Assembly (NCBI GenBank): GCA_002964805.2
Contig: PUDQ02000001.1
Coordinates: 5,790,001-5,854,000, forward strand
DNA length: 64,000 nt
From: Trametes villosa
Taxonomy: Eukaryota > Basidiomycota > Agaricomycetes > Polyporales > Polyporaceae
Reading direction: 5' to 3'
Below, in pieces: positions 22,713 through 34,885 of the stretch. Each line of letters opens with the position of its first letter. Position 1 is the first letter of the stretch. The position numbers and the translations under genes were made by a program. The notes beneath the pieces are model-generated. The model saw only the letters and a list, made by a program, of their open reading frames with translations, did not search any database and was not told the DNA's origin.

Positions 22713-25700
22713 ATGGACACATTCGAAAACTTCCAGTACGACTCGGCGTCGTCGTACGGAGGAATGAGTGTCGTAGACGACACCTCCTCAGTCTACACCG
22801 TCAATACCTCCGCAAGCCAAAGTCGCGTTCCGGATCTCGAAAACCTATCTATCACGGACGACCGTTCGTTCACCTCCTCGCCTAATGGCCACTCGCACGG
22901 CAACCACGGGAAGGCTCCCAGTCGCGGCTCGATTGACGAGGACTTCGACGCGGTTCTGGAGGATCTCAAGGACGAGGGGCAGGTTGATTTGCCTCCGCAC
23001 GCCTGCAGGTGAGTCAGCTGCGGTACCGGTATGGAGTATATACTGGATCTGTGGGAGTGGGACTCGCGACCAAGCTCCGACTCCCACTAAGACTAGGTGG
23101 TCTTAGTGGGTGTCGCTGCTATGCGCGTTCAGGCACAGTTGCGTAGGGCGCTGCCAATGTGCGGCGCGTTAATGGTTACTCGCTATCCTGCCCTACGAAG
23201 GAGCGGTACAACCGTCCGAGCCGCTGTCGCGGTATGCTGGTCACCATCGCTTTCGACTCGTAGCAGCCACACACTCAGGTAACACAGTAGCTGCCGGAGT
23301 GTGTGGTTGCCCGGGTCAGCGAGCTTCTCCAGACAATCCGCAGAAATTCATGAGCTTGCCACAAGCCAACCACAGCGACTAGCACGACAGAGCTATACTT
23401 GAGCTGATCTCCGCAGGAGACGCATACACTAGCGTGCGTGGTGCGATTGTAGGATGGGGACCCACCAAAATGGTGGAAGTGGAAGTCCGCTCCGATTAAT
23501 CGGAGTTCCACTCGCCCGACTTCCACTTCCACTCGCTGTCCCACTTCCACTCGTCGGCTCAGTTCCGCTTGGGGAGTGTGCAAGGGGGTTCCTGCGCAGA
23601 GCTGGGATGATGTGGCTAGCACACCCTGGGGACGGCGCGAGGGTGTGGCCTAGGAGCCTCCTGTGTTGCAGGGAGAGCGGCTCGGCTCAAAGCTTGCGCG
23701 CTAGCCACCTTGGGCAGGCGATCTTGTCAACCCATTCCAGGGTGTTGCAACCTCTTTAACTCGGGGTCACCGCCGTCCCCGCTGTTGAAGACCCTTAGAA
23801 GCCCTAAGTTTATGCCAGTGGGGTTCGGGCAGATTTGGGAAGAAACGCAAGCAGCGAGTGGCGAGGTAGCGGCGCATGTGATGAGAGGAGTGCAGCTCGC
23901 GCGGCCACATTGAACGCGAACGCGACCGCGCGCTAGTCACGCGGAAAGATGAGCGCGTGGAAGTGGAGGTGGCCTGAAGTCAGTGGCCCGCCTTGACACA
24001 AGCTCTCACTTCCACTAGCCCACTTCCACTTCCATTTGCCGAGTTCCACTTCCACTACTTTTGTATATACTGGTATGGCTCTATGCTGACATTAGGCTTT
24101 CGAAGCTACTGCGGCATTCACTCGCCCGCGTCTGTGGTGAAATGCCTCATCTGCTCCAAGTGGTTTTGCAACTCCAGAGGCAATACCTCCGCGTCTCATA
24201 TCGTCAACCACCTTGTTCGCGCCAAGCACAAGGAGGTCATCCTCCACAGCGAGAGCCCGCTCGGAGAGACCATTCCGGAGTGCTACAACTGTGGCAGCAA
24301 GAATGTATTCATGCTTGGCTTCATTCCCGCGAAGAGCGACACCGTCGTGGTTCTGCTCTGCCGGTGCGTGAACACCCAAGTATCAGTCACAATATGACCT
24401 CATCTGACTATCACTCAGCCAACCGTGTGCAGCTGTCTCCAAAGACATCTCGTGGAATCCCGCTCTCTGGGCCCCTCTCATTGACGACCGATCGTTCTTG
24501 TCCTGGCTCGTCAAGCCTCCCAGCGAGCAGGAGCAGCTCCGTTCCCGCCAGATCTCCTTCCAACAAATCAACCGGCTGGAGGATTTGTGGCGGGAAAACG
24601 CGAACGCCACCCTTGATGACCTCGAGAAGCCGGGCGTTGACGATGAGCCGCAGCCTGTCATTCTCCGCTACGAGGATGCATACCAGTACCAGAACATCTT
24701 CGGCCCGCTCGTCAAGATCGAAGCTGACTACGACAAACGTCTGAAGGAGTCGCAGACGCAAACTGACATCACCGTCCGGTGGGACCTCGGTTTGAACCAG
24801 AAGCGCGTGGCTTGGTTCGGTCTGCCCAAACTTGAGAGCGGAGAAGTTCGTCTCGCGGTAGGCGATGAACTCCGTTTGAAATACAACGGGACGTTGCACA
24901 AGCCTTGGGAAGGCGATGGTCATGTCATCAAGATCCCGAACAGTAAGCCTCATCGGGTTCCATGCGCATATATGCTGACCGCTTACGCCCTCAGACGTCT
25001 CGGACGAGATCGGCTTGGAACTGAGGCGCTCTGAAGGCGTTCCTACGGAGGTCACGCACGGCTATACGGCCGACTTCGTGTGGAAATCTACCAGCTTCGA
25101 CCGCATGCAGCTGGCGATGAAGACCTTTGCCGTTGATGAGAAGAGTGTTAGCGGCTACATCGTAAGCTTTTCATCTACCAAGCTGTCACGCAAATATATT
25201 CATCGCTGTCCAGTATCACAAGCTTCTCGGGCACGAGCTGGAGCCTCAGGTTCTTCGAACTCAGATGCCGAAGCGGTTCTCCGCGCCCGGCCTGCCCGAG
25301 CTCAACCACTCTCAGATGTTCGCTGTCAAAAGCGTCCTGCAGAAGCCGCTTAGTCTCATCCAGGGTCCGCCGGGAACGGGCAAGACGGTCACGTCTGCTT
25401 CTATCGTCTATCATCTGGCCAAGATGAACCCGGGACAAGTGCTCGTTTGCGCGCCCTCCAACGTCGCCGTCGACCAGCTGACCGAGAAGATCCACGCGAC
25501 GGGGTTGAAGGTGGTGCGGTTGAGTGCCAAATCCCGCGAGGCTCTGGACTCGTCGGTCTCCTTCTTGACGCTTCACCAGCAAGTGGCGAACAACACGACC
25601 CACGTCGAGCTGCAGAAGCTCATCCAGCTGAAGAACGAACAAGGCGAACTCAGCTCGAACGACGAGCGGAAATACAAGGCCCTCATCCGTCAATGCGAGA

Positions 25701-27492
25701 AGGAGATTCTTGGTGTGGCGGACGTCATATGCTGCACATGCGTTGGTGCCGGCGATCCCCGCCTCAGCAAGCTAAAGTTCAGGACGGTTCTCATCGACGA
25801 AGCCACTCAAGCCGCGGAGCCTGGTACGTCCCGTTGACTTATCGCGTTGACAGCCACTAATTGTGGGAACAAGAATGCATGATCCCGCTCGTGCTCGGGT
25901 GTAAGCAGGTGGTTCTAGTTGGAGACCATCAGGTTAGTTCACTGGGCACAAGGTCGCGATGCCGTACTGACACGATCCCGAATAGCAACTCGGACCCGTC
26001 ATCATGAACAAGAAGGCGGCGCGCGCGGGGTTGACACAGTCCCTCTTCGAGCGGCTGGTCGTCCTTGGCAACCGCCCCATCCGTCTGCAAGTGCAGTACC
26101 GCATGCACCCGTGCCTGTCCGAGTTCCCATCGAACATGTTCTACGAGGGCACCTTGCAGAACGGCGTTACCGCTCCCGAGCGCCTCAGGAAGAATGTCGA
26201 CTTCCCGTGGCCCGTGCCGGACACCCCCATGTTCTTCTATCAGAACCTGGGCCAGGAGGAGATCTCATCGAGCGGGACCTCGTTCCTGAATAGGTGGGTA
26301 CACGGTTCATTATGCGTTACGTACATGCGCGGGCGGGGCTGACAACCGGGGTTAGGACCGAGGCGTCTAACGTCGAGAAGATCGTCACGAAGTTCTTCAA
26401 GTCGGGCGTCGTGCCTAGCCAAATCGGGGTCATCACCCCGTACGAGGGCCAGCGGTCCTACATCGTCAACTACATGCAGTTCAACGGCTCCCTCAAGAAG
26501 GACCTGTACAAGGAGATCGAGGTCGCGAGCGTCGACGCGTTCCAGGGCCGGGAGAAGGACTACATCATCCTCAGTTGCGTGCGGAGCAACGAGCATCAGG
26601 GCATCGGCTTCCTGAACGACCCCAGGCGACTGAACGTCGCGCTCACACGTGCGAAGTACGGCGTCGTGATTCTCGGGAACCCGAAGGTTCTCAGCAAGGT
26701 AAGATCCGTTTGCGTTAAGTCCGGTGGTCATCATCTTGAACTGACTGACACCGTGATAGCATCCGCTCTGGCACTACCTCCTGACTCACTACAAGGAGAA
26801 GAACTGCCTCGTCGAGGGTCCGCTGAGCAACCTGCAGCCCAGCATGATCCAATTCAGCAAGCCAAGGCGCACGCTCGTGAAGGCGATGGACCAGTTCAGG
26901 CGCCATGAGACTAGCGCGAGGGATTACCTCGGCAATGGAGGAATGATGGGCGACGGTGCGTTTGGGTGTCATCTGAGTTGTGCTTCTTGACGTCAACTGA
27001 CAATGAGTTAATATAGGCCGGAGATCCGGGACTCCCAGCCGCTTCGATGCGAGTTTCTACCGGACCCACGACGCCCTGGGCTACATTCCTTCCGATGCTC
27101 AATCGCTCCGCTCTCAGGCAACGTACTCCTCCGGCCTTCCCATGTTTGCAGCCACCGGTCCGTTCGGCCCGGGAATGCAACGCCAGAATGGCGCGAAACG
27201 GAGCACCTATGGCAGCTACGCAAGCTCCATCATTTCGCAGGACGCTGGTGCAGCAGGCACGGACACCTCGAGCGTCGTTGGCAGTGCGGTCGGCGCATCC
27301 GATCGCCCTGGGGGCATGGCCTACTCCCAATCTGATAGATTGCAGCGCCGCTCCTCCTTCTCCTCGACCGCAGGCACTTCGGACATGGGCAGCCTCTCGC
27401 AGTACGACTACAAGTCGCAGGACGATGGCACCGATCTGGACGACATGAAGTCGCAGTACACCGGAACCCAAAGCGGCGTTACCGTCTTCTAG
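22713..27492 (+). CDS. UPF1: ATP-dependent RNA helicase Upf1 of nonsense-mediated decay
   Basis: Ten exons (22713-23008, 24106-24363, 24419-24942, 24995-25161, 25214-25823, 25874-25932, 25986-26293, 26356-26698, 26760-26955, 27017-27492) encode 1078 residues. The zinc-rich CH domain starts [20 protein letters not shown] and continues to LLCRQPCAA. The SF1 helicase core has motif I GPPGTGKT (466-473), motif [11 protein letters not shown], motif [19 protein letters not shown], and [20 protein letters not shown] with [11 protein letters not shown]. The Ser/Gln-rich tail resembles the phosphorylated C-terminus of other Upf1 proteins. Upf1 destroys mRNAs with premature stop codons. Nine introns are present; eight are ordinary (about 50-65 nt). 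The first is 1097 nt because of an inserted element, yet the joined codon (AG/C) preserves the conserved zinc-domain sequence. Two acceptors end in AAG. Confidence 0.97.
23047..24062. mobile_element. Non-autonomous transposon-like element inside UPF1 intron 1
   Basis: The element is about 1016 bp and is bordered by an 11-bp direct repeat, GTATATACTGG, at 23036-23046 and 24063-24073. Removing the element plus one repeat leaves a 70-nt intron with normal donor, branch-like CTGAC and acceptor. Near its two ends are imperfect inverted copies of GTGGGAGTGGGACTCG (14 of 16 match). Inside are further GTGGAAGT modules on both strands, a perfect 15-bp inverted repeat (23473-23487 with 23518-23532), a 16-bp palindrome (23490-23505), and an 11-bp stem near 23081-23110. 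There is no credible transposase frame. The target-duplication length would fit Mutator-like elements, but the superfamily is not established. An old, decayed insertion is most likely. Confidence 0.7.
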
Positions 27493-28586
27493 TCCCGCCC
27501 CAGGGATGGTCGTCAGGCGAGCTGCCTTTGATGGTCTGCCTTCCCCGGGTTATCAGCCCCCCGCGGCCGAGCGGCGTGCCCACTGCGCGCTGCCGCCTCG
27601 CATCTTGGATCTGCCCCTGTGGTTGTCGCGCGTCTGTGGGCGCCGATGGGCCGCTGCGGCCATGCCGCGGTAGCGCAGGCGTCCGAGTCTGTCCTACCGC
27701 CAGACCCCTCCATCTGGCCTCTGCAAGCGTCCCGGACGCTCACACAGGGCGCCCGCCCGGTGCCTCAGCCCACTGGCCTGATGATGGGAGTGATTGATGC
27801 GGGCAGCAGCTTTCCTTTGACCCTCCAACCCGTCGCGCCCGCTCGTCCACATCGCTCTTCTCGTGCCCTCCCGCATGCCACCATATGTTTAGCCCGGTCC
27901 CACTATGACTCACCCCCTTCCTGTTCCGTAGCGTACGCGCGCATCGGTATGTGTGCCAGGTTACATGACTCCATGCTGTGCAATACATGTGTATGACTCT
28001 CGTACAACAACAGGTTCGCGCGCGTGAGTGGGTCCGGGGCTACAATGGGTAAGCACATGTGATGGGAACGGATGAGGTGGTTCGAGTACAATGCGACATG
28101 CGTGGTTCTCGACGAGATCTGGGGTATATGATACAGTTTGCGGGAGCGCGCGTAAGGTACGACAGCAGGATGCGCATGATAATAAATAGACGACGACGAC
28201 GGGGACGCTGACGACCGAGCACCCTAACCCCGTGGGGCCGGTGTTGTATATGGTACAGTAAGTAAATCGGGGAGTATAGTTCCACAGGTCCGCACGGGCG
28301 ATTCCCAGCACGAATCGCTAGATTGATACAGTCGGCGGGGCGGTGGCGGCACACATGGGTTCCGGCGCGTCGCTCACGCGTCACGCGTGGCCGCGGTGGG
28401 ACGCGGACGAGTCGCCGGACGTATCATGTCCAAGCGAGCGGGTCGAAGAGGAAGACGACGACGCGGAGACGGTCGAGGGACGGCTCGGGGCGCGCACGGC
28501 GGACTGCGCAGACGGATGATTGGACGCGCTGGCCGCGGAAGCAGAAGCAGAAGTTGAGGCGGTAGGAGGGGGAGGACGATCGGGCT
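27493..28586. other. Convergent intergenic region after UPF1
   Basis: About 1.1 kb lies between the UPF1 stop and the stop of the minus-strand zinc-cluster gene. It holds the two 3' flanks. AT-rich stretches occur around 28130-28260. A second open frame on the minus strand, overlapping the zinc-cluster tail and reaching 28424, could add an alternative C-terminus to that gene, but no convincing splice joins it. Confidence 0.5.
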
Positions 28587-30060
28587 CTAGACTGGTACCC
28601 CTCGTCGCAAGTCGACGATGTGGATACGGAGGTGAGGGGATGCTTGGGCGAGCGCGGGGGCCGGGCCTGGGGGAGGGGACGGGCGCAGACGAGGGCCCGG
28701 CGGCGGTGTCGTCTGCGCGGTGTGATTTTTTGGCCCCTGGCGCGGGCTCGGCGGCGGTGGTGGATGGTGGTACGGCGCGGTAATGTCAGCGAGCGAGATG
28801 GAGGATCGCCTGACCGAGGGCGAGGTGCGCGCGCCCGGTGATGCGCCGCGCGCAGGCGAGCGCGGCGACGCGGGGGGCGGGAGGTGCAGGGCGCTTCCGC
28901 CGATAGATCCGGGCGCGAGGCGCGAGGACGCGCTCGCCGCGGGCGGGCGAAAGGGCATTGTCGGGCTGCGCCCTGCGGCTGGAGGCGGAGGTGGCGGTGG
29001 ATGGCGGTAGTACGGGGGCGGCTCGCCTCGCGTTGGCGAGCGCGGGGAGCCGGGGCGTGGGGGGTACGAGCCGACGGATGTCGCGCCGTACGCCTGGTAA
29101 GGCATGATAGCGGTGCCATGCACGGGTTCTGCGGGGTGTCCGGACGTCATAGGCATCGTTGCCGACATGCTCAGGCGTCGCGACGTGGGCGCGGGCGGGG
29201 ATACCCCGGGCAGGCCGCGCATAACCGCCGCCTCGAGCTCCTGCACCCGCGCCTTGAGCTCGTCGAACTCGCTCCGGGTGACGTACTTCTCCCTGGAAAC
29301 GCGACCGCGCCGTCAGCTCACCGATGATTTCGGACGGGGGCGGGGACTGACATGGGCTCGATTACGTGCCATTGACACTTTGCCTGCTCGCCGCGACGCA
29401 CGCAGGGCCCGCACGGGTTCGCCCTGGACGGGTGGGCGAGGTTTAATGGTTTAGTTAATTGACCGCGCGGAAGGCTCGAGGGCGGTGGATGTGATCCCGC
29501 ACCTATCGCATTTGATCTTGCGCCGCTTGCACTCTGCAAACCCAATCGCGCGCGGGGACGAGGCCGGGAGATGAGGGGTGATAAGCGGGCACGATGGACG
29601 ATGCGTCAGCATCGCGCGCGGATGAGGGAGATAGGTTGGGCGCACCTGTGCAACTCAGAGCTTGTCGACGTCGCTTCTGCTTCGCCCGACCTTGGCTCGT
29701 CTCTGGGTCTGAGTCCTCCGGCGCCTGGCGCACACCTAGAGAGCTATGAGCGTGAACACACTGTGACCAGTCATCGCACGCACCAAGAGTGCTGGTGGAA
29801 GCCAAAGGGTACGTCGCCCCCTGCATGTACGGTGAAGGTGCTCGCGGCGGTGGTCGTGACAGCGGGGGTTGCATAGACGCGTGCGCGAGACCGGGGTGTA
29901 GGTGGTGGATAGGAGGCAAGGTTGTCTGCGAACGGCTGGAAGGTTGACTAGGACCGGCCCCGGTGGGAGCGAGCGTAACGCGCTCGGGAGGGGAGGGCAT
30001 GCGAGACCGCGACGAGGCCGGGCGGCCGGCAGGGAGATGCGGCGAATGGTCCGGGTCCAT
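28587..30060 (-). CDS. Zn2Cys6 (Gal4-type) transcription regulator
   Basis: Four minus-strand exons (30060-29646, 29533-29503, 29423-29352, 29292-28587) encode 407 residues. Splicing rebuilds a perfect zinc cluster, CTECKRRKIKC then DRANPC, GPC and VRRGEQAKC, with spacing C-x2-C-x6-C-x5-C-x2-C-x8-C; it is split across three exons. A short coiled coil follows (RSEFDELKARVQELEAAV), the usual dimerisation element. The N-terminal ~130 residues and the C-terminal ~220 residues are disordered and Pro/Ser/Arg-rich. No fungal regulatory-core domain is visible, so this is one of the short members. It should bind DNA as a nuclear dimer; targets are unknown. The C-terminal end is less certain because a second overlapping frame runs to 28424. 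Upstream lies an unusually long gene-free stretch. Confidence 0.85.
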
Positions 30061-33000
30061 TGGGAAGAGGGAGTGGGCGGGGAGGTAGTGTGAGCACGAA
30101 GCTCAAATAGGGTGGTAGGGCGGAGAGGGCGGAAATGTCGTGGTCATAGAGACGTCTGAGGTACAACGCGTCTGGACATGCAGACAAGGATATTTGTATT
30201 GGCGCAGCCAATATAAGCAGAGCCTCGTGCGGGGAGAGAGACGGACTTGGCCGCAAGAGGCACTAAAAGGGCGGTCTATGTCAGGAGCGCGGACGGAGCG
30301 AGATAAGATGCTATCGACTCGCCTTGTCCCCGCCGAGCGAGTCGAAACGAAACCTGAACCCGAGTGCGCGTTCCGCAGGTGTACGGTGCTTGTCCTGCGG
30401 CAGCGCATGCGCGGCGGCAGTGATGGGGCAACGCTGGCACCGGTACACCTTGCTTGACAACGTCGCCGCGTGATGTCTGACTGGAATCCGAGCGGCGCTG
30501 TCTCCGGTCAAACTCTCCAGGGCCGGACGGCGGACGCGGAGGGGGACACAGCATACGCAGACCGGATTGCCACATCCCTCCGCGTCGGCGGGCGCATGTC
30601 CTCGCTCTGCGGCTGATGGTACGGTCCCCCGGACTGGCCCACGCCGCGGAGAGCCATCAGTGGCAGGTGGCCCGGGTCGGCAAGCGTGACGTTCGCGGAC
30701 GCTAATTGCCAGCGCGCCCCTGGCGGACCTGGCTTCTGGATAAGGGCGATGCATTTGCATTTGCGTTGCCGTTAGCGTTTCGCGTCGGAGTCGGGGACGA
30801 AATAATAAACTTTTGAGTGACCCGCTCACCGAGCGAGGTCCGAGTCCGCGTCCGCGTCTCCGCTGGGGTGAGAACGCTGCATGTGCTCGGCACAGACCGA
30901 GGACGACGACGGCGAGGGGCCATCCGCGCTATCTCCGTACCCTGATCGTGGCCCATATCCGGCACTCTGGGCTGGAAAGTGCGTCCGCCGTCTGTTCCTG
31001 CACAGGGCCGGGCCAGGTGCGCTCGGACGGGGCGCGATGGGGATCAGTGCGCAGCGGGCGAGCGCGCGCGAGTGATCATGCTCGCCAAGGTTGACGGACC
31101 TACAACCGATGTGGAGGCAATTCATCAATTCAGCCCGCCTTGGGTGGTCATCCGCGCATATCTCCGTTCTCAACGATCAGCGTCCGCGCGCGAACCCAGC
31201 TCACGCTCCCAATCGCCCGAGGCCGGCATGTGTTTCCAGCATGCTCCTCGACGCGGACCCTCGCCCCGCATCGATAATCTCCGTCCCCCCGTCCGCCTCC
31301 CTGCGCGGCCTTACCCAGCCAGCATCGGCCCGTGAGGCTGGGGATGAGCCCCCTGCCCAGCTTAGAGCAGTCACCTGGCGGTCCGCTCGTCCCCCGCACT
31401 CGGCAAATCCGTCCCTCGGGCAGGTCGCTCGCCATTCGCATGCACAGGCTGACAGCAGCCTGCACGGCATTGCGCCGACAGTCCCCATGATCCGAAGTCG
31501 TGCCCGCGCCAACGCAGTCCTAAACGCCTCCTCGAATGCTTGACGCGGACGGCCGAGCGTCGCGCATCCGCGGCGCCAGGCTGCGTCTCCATACATGTCA
31601 GCCTCATCCGTTTTTCTGGCAGCGGCACTCACATCGGGTCTGCACCATCCCACGACAAAGCGTCGCAGCCACCGGGTGCGTTTGCAGCTGTCTCCTCCCC
31701 CTGCGGATGCTCTCAAATTGACAGATGTGAGCTAGAGGCTCGCCACAAAAGTCAATTCGCGCATTCCGAGGGCGAGCGGAGAGACATGAGCCGAGAGGCG
31801 CCCGTGCGACCGTGGCTGCACACGGCCACGGCCCTCTCAGCGGCCTCTCGCGGCGTGAGCAGTGTGCCCTGACATGCCCACCAGGGAAAAATAGCACACC
31901 GTCGCTCCTACATGCGACGGCGGCCGGAGCGTCGAAGCTCGTCCCATCAATCCCTGCAACCGCACGACTTGGGGTTCTGCTCGGTTTAGTATTTTCGACA
32001 CCTGTTAGCTGAACTCCCAATTTTCAATCAGCAGGGTCGAGGTATCGCGAGTACCGCTGCCACTTCCTTGACACGCCTCTACGGGGGTCCGTGGCAACCA
32101 CCGTAAGCCCTCGTGGCCGAACCGCTATAATTGGTCGAGGGACCCTTCGGCCCATATGGTGAGTGCGGGTGTAGCCATATCCTCGTCTTCACGCCTTCAC
32201 ATCATCCATAACCAGCATTTCTCGGTACGTCTCCGTCCGCTGTGAACGCCGCCTCAGGGACTAACTGCGACTCTTTCTCAGTCCCTTGCGCTGGGCGACA
32301 GGGACTTCGTCATGTCTCGTCGATGCCCGGATAACGAGGCTGCGCACGGTCATACCTTGAGAACTGCCGTCATCGCGAGCTGCCTCCGTTCGCGATGGAT
32401 CTTCTACTACCGGCGCCTTCACGGACACCGTCAAAACCATGTGTTGCTCTGAATTAATCGGTACCGCAGTACGGGCTCCAGGGGTCACTCTCAGTCGCAG
32501 AAAAGCCGCGGAAGAGAGGCGGTATCTCGCGAACCTTTTGCCCCTTGTCGAAGCCCAGAGGCATGTTTCCCCATTCCTTCATCTCTTCTGACACTTGTAT
32601 GGGCCAGGTCAGGGGAATACCTCACAATTTTGCGGGTTACAGGCGTGAGACCGCAGGAACCACCGCCCGCTTCTTACCAGATGAACCCATTATAGGACCA
32701 CACGCAAGCGCCTAGGGGGCTTCGTGCACCGTAACGCCTTGTGTTGGTGGCGTCCATGCGAATCCTGTCTATGGGCGATGCGGAGGTATGTGCGCGCATT
32801 CCATACGTGTGTGCCGAATGATGAACGCCAGAACACGCTGCTAGGTCACCCCAACACATGCGGAATAGGTGTAGGTGGACCACCCGTTCATCGCCCCTGT
32901 CATTTTACCTAGCGCGGCGTGCAGGTCCGAGAACAAGCGCGAACCTCCGTCCTAGGCGTGCTCAGTACACGCTTCCCCCGAACAGTGAGCGCACGGCAAC

Positions 33001-34885
33001 TTTCAACCGTCCCCGGTTTCCCTAGCTCGCTGACACATGGCAGCAGTGACGGGGGAGAAGGACTTCTACCGTTAATCTCCACCGCGTCAAGGCGCCCTAT
33101 CCGGGGAGGGCGAACACGTTGCCGACGTTAGAGCGCACTTTAGCTCCTGCTTCCATTCAATGCCGAGGTACCAATTCAGCCTGGAACCGTCTCGAGGGCC
33201 GCCGCAAAGTCCGGTGTATACATACAAGTCTTACGAGGCCCCTGAGCCCTCAGGACCCCACGAATCCGTCGGCCCTGCCGGCGGCTTTCCAGGGCGCGTC
33301 TGGCCGTGCCCGCGGTGTCGTCCGCGGGGCGATAGGCCCAGAGGCCCGATCGTGCGTACGTACGCAATTCACTCATGACGCATTGCCGACTTACGTCCCT
33401 GCGCTGCCCGTCCGTGTTCGCACACCCCTTCCGCCGCGCGCCCTTGTGCAGGCCCCCACCGCCTCGCGCGCCGCGCAGTGCCTAGCGGCTGATAAAATCG
33501 GGCCTAGCAGTCAATATCGATCCGCCCATCACAGGGCGTGAACGATATGCCGGCGCGGCGGGCAGCTGCAGGCAGTCAGGCTGCCACCGCTTGCGCTGTC
33601 GACATGTCAGCCCGTGCGGGCACCCCGTCACTCGGGCCGCGCAGGGCGCTCTGGAATACGACGAGGCGGTGCGCCCTGGTGTCGTGCCTAATCCGGCTTT
33701 CGTGCGGAGCCGCTAAAATACGAGCTGCGCCGTTCGGAGTTGGCGTGTCACGGGCCAGGCGCGGGCTGCGACTGCGAGGCCGCCGTCCGATGTGCTCGGG
33801 GCGTGAAACGCGTCGGCACGTCAGGGGAGGAATGCGGGGTGGACGACGGCCGCTCGCCGGCGTGTTCACGAGAGGCCGGCGGGTCGCCACGGCGTGTTTC
33901 GTGGGCCCGCAGATCACTGTGCGCGGACGGCTGCGGGCTGCATCTGGGACGCCGCGCCTGCGAGGCAATCATGTGCGTGCACCGCTGGAGCGAGAGGGGG
34001 CCGTGGCTGGGGGGCGTCGGTCACGGAGCGCGGCCACATTGTACGGTTTGATATGCGCCACGGCGTAGCGGGGGCATGCGACCTGAGCCGTATGTTTCGG
34101 GGGACGGGCTCCCAGGAGAGGGCGCTGGACGGCTGCTACGGTCTCTCAGGGTGTCGGCGGAGGGCTTAGCCCCTGCTCTGCATTGTGCGCTCTGCTGGGC
34201 AGGTGTGCCCCGGGCGGACACCCCGCACTCGAGCCCCTGGCTAGCTCGGCGATTGGAACTCTATCAGTACTGCCGCGCTCGTCCGTGCAATGGCACGCCT
34301 TCTTCCTGCGCGCCAGCTACGCATGCATTCGAAGCCCGTGGCAATGATGCGTCGGCGGCAGGCTGCTAGCCTCGCGCTGTACATACTGCTGCCAGTGGCG
34401 CGGGAGATGATGCGCACAGTTCGAGCCTCGCCCGAGCGTCGTCGGACCGTTGATGGATGCTGCGAATCCCGCGGGCGCCAACGACATTTATGACACGGAG
34501 CCTGAACTCGCATTCACACAGAAGGACAGAAGAAGGATGTTGCCTGCCTGCGCCCTCCGCGGCGAGCGCGTCTAGGCGTCGTTCGCACGCGAGCTTTATC
34601 TCCGAGCGAGAGCGGCAGAACCGTGTCTGGTTTTCATAACTGGCAACGCACATCAGACAGATACCATACACGCCGGGCGGGAGAGGCACAGGGTGCAGTA
34701 GGAGCCTGTAGGACAACGCGACTCCGGGCGTCCTCGCTCGGCAGCCCGATGAAAGGGAGCATTTTGTATTAATGACGCCCCGGCGCGCTAGGCACTCAAC
34801 GTCGTCGAGATGGCGTGCGCGAGAATGCTGGAATGTCGGCGTGATCAGCGTCGGCGGCGAAGAAGGGCAAGGCACCGGGAGACGC
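30061..34885. other. 4.8-kb gene-poor region
   Basis: Open frames up to about 190 codons occur on both strands, but none shows a family motif, sensible composition or coherent splice sites. Many translate to Arg/Ala/Pro-rich strings expected from GC-rich non-coding DNA. A short GCATTT/GCGTTT hexamer-like run lies near 30750-30770. No long inverted or direct repeat, transposase, rRNA or tRNA was recognised. The left part should contain the promoter of the zinc-cluster regulator; long upstream regions are common for regulatory genes. A non-coding transcript cannot be excluded. Confidence 0.5.

Noticed and set aside
22480..22722. N-terminal extension of MDM12
   Set aside because: The conserved family start MSIDLEW is at 22479; the upstream frame is open by chance and overlaps the UPF1 start.
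33538..34068. 176-codon plus-strand frame in the gene-poor region
   Set aside because: The Arg/Ala/Gly-rich composition, overlapping frames on the other strand and lack of motifs or splice context give no support.
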